A DNA stretch of 64,000 bases from positions 1 to 64,000 of the forward strand of contig JAFUQU010000028.1 of assembly GCA_017472255.1 (NCBI GenBank), read 5' to 3'. Within the stretch, counting starts at the first letter, position 1; each line of letters starts with the position of its first letter. A program made the translations under genes and the position numbers. Below are positions 16,113 to 25,027 of this stretch, piece after piece. Below the pieces are notes generated by a model. It did not search any database. It saw only the letters and a list, made by a program, of their open reading frames with translations, and had not been told where the DNA came from. The stretch is from Clostridia bacterium. Its GTDB lineage: Bacteria > Bacillota > Clostridia > Oscillospirales > CAG-272.

Positions 16113-17837
16113 ATGGACAGACTGGAATCCGCACGTAAAATCGCCGCTGCTGCCGTTTACGCAAACGAAGAACGCCAGTGGAACGGCGCGCCCATGGAGC
16201 CTTACCGCACCCCGCAGATTTTCCGCTTCATCACCGATGCCGCGTCGCGGGAACGGCTGATGGATACCATCACCTTCGCCGCCGACTGGTTCGAGCACGA
16301 CAACGTGATGGGACGCGATCCCCGGGGCGAGGCGGATTTTGAAGCCATTCGCCTGATTCCGCTGTACTTCACCTGCTACGACGCGCTGAGCGGCGAAGCG
16401 AAGGAAGCGCTGGAGCGCTTCTTCCTGCGCCGGGATTACAGCTCGATCTACGGCTCGGAGAATCACGCGCTGATGTATCGGGTTTCCCGCTATCTGGCGG
16501 CGCAGTTTTATCTTGGAAGCGGCAAGGTTTTCGAACAGTTTGACAGCCTGACGCCCGAGGAAGTTTACACAACCGACGGCGCGTGGATTCGCGAATTCCT
16601 GGACTACCGCGCAAAGCGGGGCTGGGGTGAGTTCGATTCCTGCGGCTACGGCGCGGAAATCATGCTGATTCTGTCGCTGCTCTACGCCTACACGGCGGAC
16701 GATACCATGAAGCGTCTCGCCGGCATGATCATGGACGTGATTCTGCTGGACATGATCTGCGATTCGAAGAACGGTCTCTACGGCGGCGCCCACGGACGCA
16801 TCTATCCCCCGACAGCGCTGGATACGAAGAACAGCGGTCTGTTCCGCATCTACAATTATTATTTCGGCGCGCGCTTCGGCATGGATTCCCTGTCCGGCGT
16901 GCCCACCGCCCTGCTGCTGTCCGATTATGTCCCCTCGGACATCGTTTACGCGGTGGAAAGCGGGCGGACTTACCCTTACGTCAACCGGGAAATGAAGCAT
17001 CTGCATATGTGCAGCGTCTGGAGCGGGAAGGAAATCGACCATGAGACGCTGGCGCTGGTGGACGACTGCTTTATCAACAAGCAAACCTATGTGGGCGAAC
17101 GCTACCTGCTGGGCGGCGTGAACCATCAGGACCCCTACCCCGACGCCGCAGTGAACGACAAAGGCTACGCCCACCATCAGCAGCACGAATGGGAACTGAC
17201 CCTCCCCGGCGATACCACCCACAAAATCTTCTCCCACCATCCCGGCGACCCGGGCTACCACAAGATTCACAACCGCTGGACAGGCGATTACGGCTGCCTT
17301 TGCAGCACCCACTACACCAACGAAAACACCGCCATCAGCATCTACACGATCACCAAACCGAACGAATTCCCCTACATCAACGCTTATGTTCCGCTGGATG
17401 TGTTCGAGGAAAAGCGCATCGACGGCAAGTATCTCTTTCTCGCCTATCCGGGGCTGTACATTTCGCTGTACTTTTCCAGCGGCTACCGGGTCAACAACGA
17501 GGACGAGTACGCGGGACGGGAGATTCTCTCCGACGGACGCCGCCACGCGGTGGTGCTGCGGGTAGAATACGCGGAAAAGTTCGCCTCCCTCGCCGCCTTC
17601 GCCGAAGCCATCAAAGCGATTCCGGTGGTCTACGACCCCGAAGCGCGTACGGTGGATTTCGACGGCATCCATGTGTACTATCACGGCAACGCCGAACAGG
17701 GTGTGGAAAACGTCTACCCCTACGGAATGCTCTACGACAGCCCGTGGATGAAATCGGTCTGGCGCTCGGGCGTGATCGAGATCACCGATGGAAATCAAAC
17801 GGCTGTGTATGATTTCAATCGGGTCGAGGTGCGATAA
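16113..17837 (+). CDS. Uncharacterised protein, possible polysaccharide lyase-like toroid enzyme
   Basis: A 574-residue protein with no signal peptide. I do not recognise a named family with confidence. The first about 300 residues are helical and rich in aromatic and charged residues (YGSENHALMYRVSRYLAAQFYLG, RGWGEFDSCGYGAEIMLILSLLY, GGAHGRIYPPTALDTK), as in alpha/alpha-toroid lyases and hydrolases. The last about 250 look beta-rich (HHQQHEWELTLPGD, HKIHNRWTGDYGCL). An Asn-His and a Tyr-rich centre would suit a heparinase/alginate-lyase-like architecture, but this is inference. It starts 25 nt after ricT and may share its transcript, though its role would be glycan metabolism. Confidence 0.6.
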   Translation: MDRLESARKIAAAAVYANEERQWNGAPMEPYRTPQIFRFITDAASRERLMDTITFAADWFEHDNVMGRDPRGEADFEAIRLIPLYFTCYDALSGEAKEALERFFLRRDYSSIYGSENHALMYRVSRYLAAQFYLGSGKVFEQFDSLTPEEVYTTDGAWIREFLDYRAKRGWGEFDSCGYGAEIMLILSLLYAYTADDTMKRLAGMIMDVILLDMICDSKNGLYGGAHGRIYPPTALDTKNSGLFRIYNYYFGARFGMDSLSGVPTALLLSDYVPSDIVYAVESGRTYPYVNREMKHLHMCSVWSGKEIDHETLALVDDCFINKQTYVGERYLLGGVNHQDPYPDAAVNDKGYAHHQQHEWELTLPGDTTHKIFSHHPGDPGYHKIHNRWTGDYGCLCSTHYTNENTAISIYTITKPNEFPYINAYVPLDVFEEKRIDGKYLFLAYPGLYISLYFSSGYRVNNEDEYAGREILSDGRRHAVVLRVEYAEKFASLAAFAEAIKAIPVVYDPEARTVDFDGIHVYYHGNAEQGVENVYPYGMLYDSPWMKSVWRSGVIEITDGNQTAVYDFNRVEVR

Positions 17838-17870
17838 TTTTTAATATACTATGAATTTTTCGCCAACCCC

Positions 17871-17899
17871 TTGCATTTTGACGAAAACAGTGGTACAAT
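17871..17899 (+). promoter_or_regulatory. Sigma-A promoter of the ferredoxin gene
   Basis: TTGCAT (17871-17876), 17 nt and TACAAT (17894-17899) lie 36 nt before the ferredoxin start. The sequence ccaaccccttgca at the -35 region is shared with the HIT promoter at 4651-4663. Confidence 0.8.
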
Positions 17900-17935
17900 T
17901 AGATGTATAAAAATTTTTATGGAGGTGTGTTTGAA

Positions 17936-18109
17936 ATGGCATACAAAATCTCTGATGATTGCATCGCTTGCGGCGCTTGCGCCGAGGAATGTCCTGTAGA
18001 GGCTATTAAGGAAGGCGACGGCAAGTACGAAATCAATGCAGATGAGTGCATTGAGTGCGGCGCTTGCGCTAATGTCTGCCCTGTTGATGCTCCCAAGCAG
18101 GAAGACTAA
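17936..18109 (+). CDS. 2[4Fe-4S] ferredoxin, clostridial type
   Basis: A 57-residue low-potential electron carrier. Both cluster motifs are complete: [15 protein letters not shown] (about 9-23) and [15 protein letters not shown] (about 39-53), each CxxCxxCxxxCP. The start at 17936 (MAYKISDD) follows GGAGGTG; the in-frame start at 17903 has no suitable ribosome site. It is monocistronic, with its own promoter and a terminator at 18130-18160. It could supply electrons to the radical SAM protein encoded next and to other anaerobic enzymes of the cell. Confidence 0.97.
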   Translation: MAYKISDDCIACGACAEECPVEAIKEGDGKYEINADECIECGACANVCPVDAPKQED

Positions 18110-18129
18110 GTGTCTTTGCAAAACTTATG

Positions 18130-18160
18130 TTATGCTGCCGCACGCTCGGCAGCATAATTT
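18130..18160 (+). terminator. Terminator of the ferredoxin gene
   Basis: The stem ttatgctgccg (18130-18140) pairs with cggcagcataa (18147-18157), followed by tttatt. Confidence 0.85.
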
Positions 18161-18180
18161 ATTATAAGGAGAAAAAACCA

Positions 18181-18789
18181 ATGACCATCACTTATACCGT
18201 AGGCGAATCGCTCTACGTCAATACCACCAACCGCTGCTCCAACAGCTGCGACTTCTGCGTCCGCAGCCACGGCGAGGAGCTGTACGGCGACCTCTGGCTC
18301 GACCGCGAGCCGACCCGGGAGGAAATTCTCGCCGACATCCAAAAGCGCACCCTCTCCGATTATCGGGAGCTGGTCTTCTGCGGCTACGGCGAGCCTGCCG
18401 AGCGGCTGGACGACATCGTATGGGTCTGCCGCCAGCTTCGCGCGTCGGACGACCCGTCGGTAAGCGGCGTGAAAATCCGCGTCAACACCAACGGTCAGTC
18501 CGACCTGATTAACGGACGCGACACCGCCGCCGATTACGAAGGCTGCTTTGACGTGGTGTCCATCAGCCTGAACTGCGCCGACGCCAAGTCCTATCAGCAG
18601 GTCTGCCATTCCGAGTTCGGCGAGACCGCCTTCGACGCCCTCATCGACTTCGCCCGCCGGGTCAAGGCGCACGTCCCCACCGTGATTCTGTCGGTAGTGC
18701 GCGGCTCCATCCCGGACGAGGATATCGAAAAATGCCGACAGATTGCCGATAAAATCGGCGTAACTCTGCGCGTAAGGGAGATGCTGTGA
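18181..18789 (+). CDS. Radical SAM protein, TatD-associated (TIGR04038-like)
   Basis: A 202-residue short radical SAM protein. The 4Fe-4S/SAM motif CxxxCxxC is RCSNSCDFCVRS (about 18-29). ELVFCGYGEPAERLD is the GGE-like SAM motif and VKIRVNTNGQSDLING follows. Size and sequence resemble the small family found fused to or beside TatD nucleases; no tatD gene is visible here. The start is 18181 (MTITYTVGESLYVN) after ATAAGGAG; the upstream start at 18127 lies inside the ferredoxin terminator. Its stop overlaps the ATG of the SGNH gene (TGATG), so the two are co-translated. Substrate unknown. Confidence 0.85.
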   Translation: MTITYTVGESLYVNTTNRCSNSCDFCVRSHGEELYGDLWLDREPTREEILADIQKRTLSDYRELVFCGYGEPAERLDDIVWVCRQLRASDDPSVSGVKIRVNTNGQSDLINGRDTAADYEGCFDVVSISLNCADAKSYQQVCHSEFGETAFDALIDFARRVKAHVPTVILSVVRGSIPDEDIEKCRQIADKIGVTLRVREML

Positions 18790-19799
18790 TGCTTTACAAC
18801 AATTTTGAGCTTTACAATATCGCCGAGCTGATTCCCGCCGAGGACGGCGGACACTATATGTCCCGGGTGCCGTCCCACGTCCGCGCCGCCATGAGCGAGC
18901 AGGGACAGCGGATGGCCATCGGTCTTACCGGCTGCGAGATGCGCTTTGTCATCAACAACGGAAAGGCGGAAATCACTCTCCAGACCACGCAGCCCGGCGT
19001 CACCACCTATGCCCTGCTCTATTACGGCGGCGTTCAGGCGGGCTGGCAGACCGTTCGGCACTACATCTACGACCATCCCACCACCATCACCATCGAACCG
19101 CCCGCGGGCATGGATACGCTGCGCGCCATCAGCGACGCGGCGGGCTATCCTTATTCGCCGGAGGTCTGCCGGATTGTCTTCGAATGCGGCTCACTGATTC
19201 TGCTGGACGCGAAGGGCGACGTCCGTCCGCCAAAAGCGGATGAGGTTCCCTCCCGCCGCTTCATGATGTACGGCTCGTCCATCACCCACGGAAGCCTTGC
19301 CTGTACGCCCAACATGACCTATCTGGAACAGATTTCCCGCAGGCTTGGCATGGATATGTACAGCTTCGGCTTCGCGGGCTCCTGCTGCATGGAGCGGGCG
19401 GTCTGCGACTACATCTGCGCGCAGGATGAAACCAATCCCCGCCGATGGGACTTCGCGGTCTTTGAGCTGGGCATCAATGTTCTGCACATCGCCGAGGACG
19501 ATTTCGCCAGTCGGGTGAAATACCTGCTTGACACGGCTCAGGCGAAAAATCCAGGCAAAAAGCTGTTCGTCATCGACATCTACTATCACTCCGGCGACCT
19601 CCTCGGTTCGCCCAAAACGGACGCCTTTCGCCGCATTGTCCGCGAAGCCTGCGAAGGGCGGGAGAACGTGATGCACATCGACGGTCGGACGCTGCTCACC
19701 TCGGCGCGGGGACTGTCCGCCGATTTCACCCATCCCAACGTGGACGGCGTGAGCGAAATCGCACAAAATCTGGGGCGGATTTTAGAGGAAAATATCTGA
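18789..19799 (+). CDS. SGNH/GDSL-family hydrolase with N-terminal beta domain
   Basis: A 336-residue SGNH hydrolase, probably a carbohydrate or lipid esterase. The nucleophile block is RRFMMYGSSITHGS (about 165-178, GSS instead of GDS); the block V Asp-His pair is ADFTHPNVDG near the C-terminus; FELGINVLHIAEDD lies in the usual block III place. The first about 155 residues look like a beta-sandwich accessory domain, as in acetylxylan-esterase-like enzymes. There is no signal peptide. ATG at 18789 overlaps the stop of the radical SAM gene; a GTG at 18786 is also possible. Confidence 0.87.
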   Translation: MLYNNFELYNIAELIPAEDGGHYMSRVPSHVRAAMSEQGQRMAIGLTGCEMRFVINNGKAEITLQTTQPGVTTYALLYYGGVQAGWQTVRHYIYDHPTTITIEPPAGMDTLRAISDAAGYPYSPEVCRIVFECGSLILLDAKGDVRPPKADEVPSRRFMMYGSSITHGSLACTPNMTYLEQISRRLGMDMYSFGFAGSCCMERAVCDYICAQDETNPRRWDFAVFELGINVLHIAEDDFASRVKYLLDTAQAKNPGKKLFVIDIYYHSGDLLGSPKTDAFRRIVREACEGRENVMHIDGRTLLTSARGLSADFTHPNVDGVSEIAQNLGRILEENI

Positions 19800-19808
19800 C
19801 ATACGACA

Positions 19809-19843
19809 GGGGATGCTGCACTTTAGTGCAACATCCCCTTTTT
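19809..19843. terminator. Bidirectional terminator between convergent SGNH and GH78 genes
   Basis: ggggatg-tgcac (19809-19821) pairs with gtgca-catcccc (19826-19838), loop ttta, then ttttt. It ends three nucleotides from the GH78 stop. Confidence 0.9.
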
Positions 19844-19845
19844 CA

Positions 19846-22077
19846 TCATTCCTTCACCAGCCGGACGCCCTCCGGCAGCGCATAGTCCACGTGCACATCT
19901 CCCCCGGCCTTCGCGTACAGCGTCACCCGGTCACCGATACGCTCCCAGCGCAGGGTGAGCTTTCCGTGGGGCGTCTTATACCAGCCCGACGCGCCTTCCA
20001 CCGCTTCGATGAAGCAGGGCGCGACCCTCAGCCGGTCGGGATTGTCCCGCTCCGGATTCACCCGGATGCCCATCAGTGTGCGCAGATACCACGCCGACAC
20101 GTCCGCCATGAAGTGGTGGTTATGGGAGCCAGTCCGTCCCCCCGGCTTCACGAAACGCTCCCAGACCGTAGTCTCGCCCCGGTAGATCATGTTGGCGTAG
20201 GACGGATGGGCGGGCTTTGTGATCATGCGGTAGGCCAGGTCGGCATGACCGTGGTCGGTCAGCACATGGAAGATCACCCGCAGTCCGAGGAAGCCGCAGT
20301 CAAAGGAGCCGCCCGCCTCGCGGACAAGCCGCAGAAGGGTATCCAGCGCCGTTCCTTCCTCCGACGGCTCGAACACGCCCGCGTACAGCCCCAGCGCCTG
20401 TGAGGTCTGGCAGGGACGATAGGTGGGCTTGCCGTTTTTCTTTCCCACGCCGATGACGCCTCCCTCGTTATATTCGGCGCGGACAGCCTCCCGCAGCGTA
20501 TGCCAGGTGTCGGCGCAGAAAGCAGCGTCCCCATGTCGTCCCACGGCGGTCAGCATCTCGTCGGCCATGCGCACCATCTCCATCAACGTCACGGTGCAGC
20601 AGAAGCCCAGCGGCGATGCGTACTCGCTCGCTCCCGCGTCCACCGGCAGCCAGTCGCCCATCCCCTGCTCAACGATGCCCCGCTCATCCCGCAGGGACAG
20701 GTGGCGGCGGATATTTTTCAGCATGGCGTCCGCATTGTCGGTGATGATGCGGGTATCGCCGGTGTGAATCCATGCGTAATAGGGCAGTGCGGTGATCACG
20801 CTGTCCCAGACCACGCAGCCGTTTGCCGCACCGTTGGACGGCACCACCAGCGGCAGCGCGCCGTTTTTCGCCTGAGAAGCGCGGATGCAGGCAAGCCAAT
20901 CAGCAAAGCAGTCCTCCGCGCCAAGATTGTACATATAGTGCTCGGCGGAGATGGCGGCGTCCCCCGTCCAGCCATTCTTCTCCCGATGGGGGCAGTCGGT
21001 GATTATGTGGAAGAGGTTCGCCTCGTCGCTTCGACGGCAGGCAGCAAAGATTTCGGTGGAAATGCTGTCCGTACAGGCAAAATCCGACCGCACCTCCACG
21101 TCGTTGCGCAGCACGAGGAATTGCAGCAGATCAGGCGTGGCCTGTTCCGGCGTGATGCCGTGGACATAGCAGTACCGCGCGCCGTGATAGGTAAAGGGCG
21201 GGATGAAGGTTTCCTCCCCGCCGCCGCAAATGTAGACGTCCTGCTGACAACAGCCGTCGGGGTAGACGTCCACGTTGATGTAATCCACAAAGCCTTCGAG
21301 CAGCAGCTCGCTGAACTGGAGGTGGATGACCTGCCCCCGTTGACCGTTGATATGCAGCAGCGGCACGCCCGCCGTATTCTCGCCGAAGTCGTAGATCCAG
21401 CCGCCGCATACCGGAGCGGGCTGCATGGCGGCGCTCGTCCGGGGCAGGCTGGTAAATTCGTCGCGGACGCGGTAATCCCGCAGTTCGCCCGGACAGATGC
21501 TCACGGCTCGCAGACGGCGCACCTCCCGGATGGGCGGCGAGGTGACAAAACGCTTCTCTCCCGCCGGCTCCTCCGCGTCCACGGGGTCATGCCACCCGTC
21601 GTCTCCAGCGGTCATATCGCACAGCACGCCGCAGCGGTAATCGTCAAAGCGGATGGGCGAGTCCTTCCAGCGCATATCGGCGGCGGTAATCCGTCCGTCC
21701 ATGAAATCCAGGGAGAAGGCAGGCGCGGCGCGTCCGGGACGCCGGTCATGCCCCCAGATCTGGGTGCTCAGAGGGTTGGCAAAGCCGTTGCCCAGCAGCA
21801 CCGAGAGGCGGTTTTCTCCCGAATGCAGCTTCTCCGCCAGCTCATAGCGGCGGTAGAATACTACGTCGTTGCTGTTGGCCACATAGGGCGCAAGATAGCC
21901 GTCGGTGACATTTTCGCCGTTCAGGTACAGCTCATAGAAGCCGGTGCAGCCGATGATCAGCGGCGCGCTGTCCGGAATGGTATCGAGAGTGAAGCTTTTC
22001 TGGAAAAGAGGCGCGGGAACAGGCCTGTCGTAGGTACAGTACTCCCTCCCGGCAGAGACAAAATGGTTTGGAAACAT
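19846..22077 (-). CDS. Alpha-L-rhamnosidase-like glycoside hydrolase (GH78)
   Basis: A 743-residue enzyme expected to release terminal alpha-L-rhamnose. The N-terminal beta domains include LYLNGENVTDGYLAPY, typical of rhamnosidases. The alpha6/alpha6 catalytic domain shows the signature DCPHREKNGWTGDA (about 363-376, with the Glu/Asp residues of GH78), CVVWDSVITALPYYAW, MGDWLP and, near the end, GETTVWERFVKPGG with SHNHHFMADVSAWYL. No signal peptide is present, so the substrate would be imported oligosaccharide. It is shorter than many GH78 proteins (about 900-1000). The start follows AAGGAGG and a consensus promoter. It stands alone but shares direction with the PfkB cassette. Confidence 0.92.
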   Translation of the reverse strand: MFPNHFVSAGREYCTYDRPVPAPLFQKSFTLDTIPDSAPLIIGCTGFYELYLNGENVTDGYLAPYVANSNDVVFYRRYELAEKLHSGENRLSVLLGNGFANPLSTQIWGHDRRPGRAAPAFSLDFMDGRITAADMRWKDSPIRFDDYRCGVLCDMTAGDDGWHDPVDAEEPAGEKRFVTSPPIREVRRLRAVSICPGELRDYRVRDEFTSLPRTSAAMQPAPVCGGWIYDFGENTAGVPLLHINGQRGQVIHLQFSELLLEGFVDYINVDVYPDGCCQQDVYICGGGEETFIPPFTYHGARYCYVHGITPEQATPDLLQFLVLRNDVEVRSDFACTDSISTEIFAACRRSDEANLFHIITDCPHREKNGWTGDAAISAEHYMYNLGAEDCFADWLACIRASQAKNGALPLVVPSNGAANGCVVWDSVITALPYYAWIHTGDTRIITDNADAMLKNIRRHLSLRDERGIVEQGMGDWLPVDAGASEYASPLGFCCTVTLMEMVRMADEMLTAVGRHGDAAFCADTWHTLREAVRAEYNEGGVIGVGKKNGKPTYRPCQTSQALGLYAGVFEPSEEGTALDTLLRLVREAGGSFDCGFLGLRVIFHVLTDHGHADLAYRMITKPAHPSYANMIYRGETTVWERFVKPGGRTGSHNHHFMADVSAWYLRTLMGIRVNPERDNPDRLRVAPCFIEAVEGASGWYKTPHGKLTLRWERIGDRVTLYAKAGGDVHVDYALPEGVRLVKE

Positions 22078-22110
22078 GGGCGATTTTCCTCCTTCATGAT
22101 GGGTTAAACC

Positions 22111-22139
22111 ATTATATCACACCCGCCCTCTGCTGTCAA
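22111..22139 (-). promoter_or_regulatory. Sigma-A promoter of the rhamnosidase gene
   Basis: The minus strand has TTGACA (22134-22139), 17 nt and TATAAT (22111-22116). The -35 box overlaps the 3' end of the upstream PfkB gene. Confidence 0.92.
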
Positions 22140-23113
22140 GAGCGAGGCCTGCTGTATTTCCCGTATACCCCGCCGATTTCCTCCCGGGACGCGGTTCCCG
22201 TGACGCCGAGCTTGCGGACGGTGACGCCCGACGCACAGGTGGCGATTTGCTGAGCGTCGGCGGCGGACAGTCCGGCGGCCGTGCAGCAGGCGAAGGCGGA
22301 CAGGAAGCTGTCCCCCGCACCGCAGATATCCACCGGTCCGTCGTATTTCACCGCCGGGACAATCCGTCCGTCGTACAGGCTTCCCCGCTCGCCCAGCGTC
22401 AGCAGAACGCGGGAGCCGGAAGCCTTTTCGAGCGAAGCGGCGTTGGCTCCATCGTCCGCCGAAGGCGTCAGCCCCAGCGCTTCCAGCGCCCGGGCGCACT
22501 CATGCTCGTTGGGCTTGATGGTGACGTTTCTGTAGTGGTGGCAGCGATTGCGGCTGTCCACGATCACGGGAACGGCATAGTTTGCCAGCCGCTCGATGAC
22601 CGCTTCCGTGATGGCGCCGAACCCGAATTGATCGCAGACGCAAAGCATATCCAGCTCGCCCTCCCGCGCGTCCAGCCACGCTAAAATCGCCGCCTCCGTT
22701 TCGGCGGTGATGGGCGACGTTCCGGAAAAGTCGATGCGCGGGTCTTCGTAAACCACGTCCGACAGCCCCATGCGCATGGGCTTGCAGTAAGCGTTGGTGG
22801 TGCGCCCCGGCTCGATGATCAGCCCGGCGCAGTCCGCGCCCAGCCGTTCCAGCGCCGACCGAAGCAGCCCGCCCCGCCAATCGTCCCCCGCCACGCCGCA
22901 AACCGCGCAGCGCGCCGGCTTCAGCGCGCAGACGTTCGCCGCCACATTGCCCGCCGCGCCGGGATAAATCCGTTCCTCCACCACGGGCAGCGGATAGTGG
23001 GGCGTCTCCCGGGAAAGCTCGCTTTTTGTCATGTCGGCGTACCAGTAAATGTCCAGCGCGAAATCGCCCAGAATGCCGATCCGCGCGTTGTCGATGGGAG
23101 TAAGGTCGATCAT
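22136..23113 (-). CDS. PfkB/ribokinase-family sugar kinase (HldE kinase-like)
   Basis: A 325-residue PfkB-family kinase. ILGDFALDIYWYAD at the N-terminus and YPGAAGNVAANVCAL are closest in style to the kinase half of HldE/RfaE (heptose-7-phosphate kinase). The ATP/anion-hole signature is VDICGAGDSFLSAFACC (about 268-285), with the catalytic Asp in GAGD. It is the last gene of a three-gene unit HAD, deoxyhypusine-synthase-like, PfkB, and overlaps the middle gene by 4 nt. It should phosphorylate a sugar or sugar phosphate. No heptose nucleotidyltransferase is seen nearby, so a heptose pathway is only a hypothesis. Confidence 0.88.
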   Translation of the reverse strand: MIDLTPIDNARIGILGDFALDIYWYADMTKSELSRETPHYPLPVVEERIYPGAAGNVAANVCALKPARCAVCGVAGDDWRGGLLRSALERLGADCAGLIIEPGRTTNAYCKPMRMGLSDVVYEDPRIDFSGTSPITAETEAAILAWLDAREGELDMLCVCDQFGFGAITEAVIERLANYAVPVIVDSRNRCHHYRNVTIKPNEHECARALEALGLTPSADDGANAASLEKASGSRVLLTLGERGSLYDGRIVPAVKYDGPVDICGAGDSFLSAFACCTAAGLSAADAQQIATCASGVTVRKLGVTGTASREEIGGVYGKYSRPRS

Positions 23114-24087
23114 TTCACATCCTCCAGCAGATTATACAGCGTGGGGATTGTCACCGCATGATCGCCTACAAAATGCCAGCCCCAGCCGCCGCGGGACACC
23201 GGGCGGTTGACGATATTCTTGCGGGGACGGTAGTAATAGTCGGGGTTCTCGTAGCCCACCTTGCAGCGGAAATCGCCCAGATCGCGCAGATCGAAGTTGG
23301 CGGTGGTGATGTTGAAGGTTGGATAGCCCAGATTCCGGGAGATGGACAGCGCCTTGAGGAAGACCTCCGGTCCAATCACCGCCGAGCCGAAGTTCAGGTA
23401 AACGCCGCCGTCCAGCTGGGACACCGAATAGCAGAACCGCTTGAAATCCACACCGCTGCAAGCGCCGATATTGCCCATATTGCAGCTCGGATGCTGGTGG
23501 ATGATATCCGTCCCCAGCGCGATGTGATAGGTGGCGGGAATGTCCAGCTTATACAGGTTCCAGAACACGCAGTCGTCCTTGTGGGGGAAATCGGCGGGGT
23601 GCGCTTCCACATATTCGGCGACCGATTCGCCGTAGCCCCAGCCGCGCTTTGCGCCCTCGTTGAGCGCTTCGTTCATCCGTCCGCAGGTTTCCTCCCACAT
23701 TCCGAAGGAGCCGTCCTCGATGGCGGTTGGCACGTGTTCGGAGGTTCCGCCCAGATAGGCAAGCTCAAAGTCGTGGATAGAACAGGCGCCGTTGCCCGCC
23801 AAATGGGTAATCCAGCCCTTCTTCGCCAGCGCGATCAGATAGCGGGACAGCCCGCTTTTGATCACATGGGCACCGATGCTGACGATGACCGGGCGGTCGT
23901 TCTCCCGGGCTTTGCGGATACGCTCGACCAGCGTATCGAAGCCCTCGGGGACGTAAGGCGGAATTTCGCTGACACCCGGTGTCAGCAGGGTTTCGGTGGT
24001 AACGAGGTTGTGGCGGTTCTTCGCCGAATACATGGTGATGCCCTCAAAATCAAGGGCGCGGGTGCGGCGTGGGGTGTTCATATCCAT
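23110..24087 (-). CDS. Deoxyhypusine-synthase-like protein (not a canonical DHS)
   Basis: A 325-residue protein of the deoxyhypusine synthase superfamily, NAD-dependent Rossmann-fold enzymes. Landmarks are VIVSIGAHVIKSGLS (about 67-81), LAGNGACSIHDFELAYL with GGTSEHV (about 97-119), HIALGTDIIHQHP (about 193-205) and DGGVYLNFGSAVIGPEVF (about 230-247). The region where true DHS carries the catalytic lysine (SWGK) reads RGGWGWHFVGDH, with no evident lysine, and no eIF5A-like substrate exists in bacteria. It is therefore probably an enzyme of another specificity. It overlaps the HAD gene by 10 nt and the PfkB gene by 4 nt, so the three act together. Confidence 0.8.
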   Translation of the reverse strand: MDMNTPRRTRALDFEGITMYSAKNRHNLVTTETLLTPGVSEIPPYVPEGFDTLVERIRKARENDRPVIVSIGAHVIKSGLSRYLIALAKKGWITHLAGNGACSIHDFELAYLGGTSEHVPTAIEDGSFGMWEETCGRMNEALNEGAKRGWGYGESVAEYVEAHPADFPHKDDCVFWNLYKLDIPATYHIALGTDIIHQHPSCNMGNIGACSGVDFKRFCYSVSQLDGGVYLNFGSAVIGPEVFLKALSISRNLGYPTFNITTANFDLRDLGDFRCKVGYENPDYYYRPRKNIVNRPVSRGGWGWHFVGDHAVTIPTLYNLLEDVK

Positions 24088-24851
24088 GTGAGAATCTCCT
24101 TCAGATTGGTAAAATCGTAGACCAGCGCGTGAGCGCCCGCCCCGGTGAGACGGCGGGCTTTATCGGCTTCCAAACCGTCGGCGTTAAGATTTTTGCCGTA
24201 GCAGATACCAAGCGTCAGCGCGCCCGCGTCCCGTCCAAGCGCGATTTCCACCCGACCGTCGCCGACGACCAGCAGATTCGCGCCCCGGTTGGCGGTCATC
24301 AGCCGTTCCAGAACCGCTTCCTTCGAACAGCGGTCAGAGCCTGCGGGCGCACCGGCGATTTCAGCGAAATAGCGGTCAAGCCCGAGAATGGCGGCCTCCG
24401 CCTTTACGTCGGCGTCGTCGGTTCCGCTGGCGGCGTAGAGGGACGTGCCTCCCGCGCAAAGCTCGGCGAGGAATTCCTCCGCCCCCGGCACGAGGTAATC
24501 GCCGCGGGAAGCCCTTCCGTCGGCGATGGACTGGCGGCGGCGTCCCACCTCAACCATCAGGCGGCGGTTGTATTCGGTCTTGTAGTCCCACGGGTCGAGG
24601 GCTTTGCCGCCGGATTTTGCCACCTGATCGGACAGCCAGCGCATCTGATGGATGGTCTGGATGCCGGTGGATTCGTCGATGTAAGCGCGCACCCGGGCGG
24701 TGATTTCATCCCGATCGCCGGGAATGCATTCCACCATCAGCGGCTCCATGACGCTCTCCCAGCCGGTGCGAAGCTCGGACAGCGTGCCGTCGAAATCGAA
24801 GACGGCGGCGTCGATATGGGGCAGTTTTTTATGTTCGTGTAAAATGATCAT
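24078..24851 (-). CDS. HAD-superfamily phosphatase
   Basis: A 257-residue HAD hydrolase. Motif I is AVFDFDGTLSEL (nucleophile Asp, about 15-26); motif II lies in LYAASGTDDAD; motif III/IV include the Lys of CSKEAVLERL and VVGDGRVEIALGRDAG. The cap is helical and long, as in phosphoglycolate-phosphatase-like members. The start at 24851 (MIILHEHKKLPH) follows AAAGGAG; the in-frame start at 24890 lies within the promoter. It is the first gene of the unit with the DHS-like and PfkB genes, suggesting that a phosphorylated sugar intermediate is made and dephosphorylated in one pathway. Confidence 0.88.
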   Translation of the reverse strand: MIILHEHKKLPHIDAAVFDFDGTLSELRTGWESVMEPLMVECIPGDRDEITARVRAYIDESTGIQTIHQMRWLSDQVAKSGGKALDPWDYKTEYNRRLMVEVGRRRQSIADGRASRGDYLVPGAEEFLAELCAGGTSLYAASGTDDADVKAEAAILGLDRYFAEIAGAPAGSDRCSKEAVLERLMTANRGANLLVVGDGRVEIALGRDAGALTLGICYGKNLNADGLEADKARRLTGAGAHALVYDFTNLKEILTWI

Positions 24852-24880
24852 GGGGTTGCTCCTTTGCATTTTCTGATTGA

Positions 24881-24909
24881 AGTATACCACATTTCGGCGA
24901 TAAAATCAA
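24881..24909 (-). promoter_or_regulatory. Sigma-A promoter of the HAD/DHS-like/PfkB operon
   Basis: The minus strand has TTGATT (24904-24909), 17 nt and TATACT (24881-24886), 30 nt before the HAD start. The 24910-25027 gap upstream is AT-rich with repeated gcaaatttg words but no gene. Confidence 0.85.
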
Positions 24910-25027
24910 GAAGCGAATCAATTCTTACAGCCAGCGCGGAAATTTGCGGCGTTTCACACAAATTTGCGATATATATTTGTACATTTGCTCCAATTTCCGC
25001 GTCAATTTCGTCAAGCATCCGAACCAA

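Noticed and set aside
16002..17798. Long minus-strand open frame (598 codons)
   Set aside because: It opposes ricT and the following gene, which have proper starts; the translation has antisense-like composition and no motif.
18181..18789. Activating enzyme for the glycyl radical enzyme
   Set aside because: The radical SAM protein is about 202 residues with TatD-associated features, lacks an obvious ferredoxin-like insert of activases and lies about 29 kb from the enzyme gene.
23110..24087. Canonical deoxyhypusine synthase
   Set aside because: The catalytic-lysine region is not conserved and bacteria have no eIF5A substrate; only the superfamily assignment is kept.
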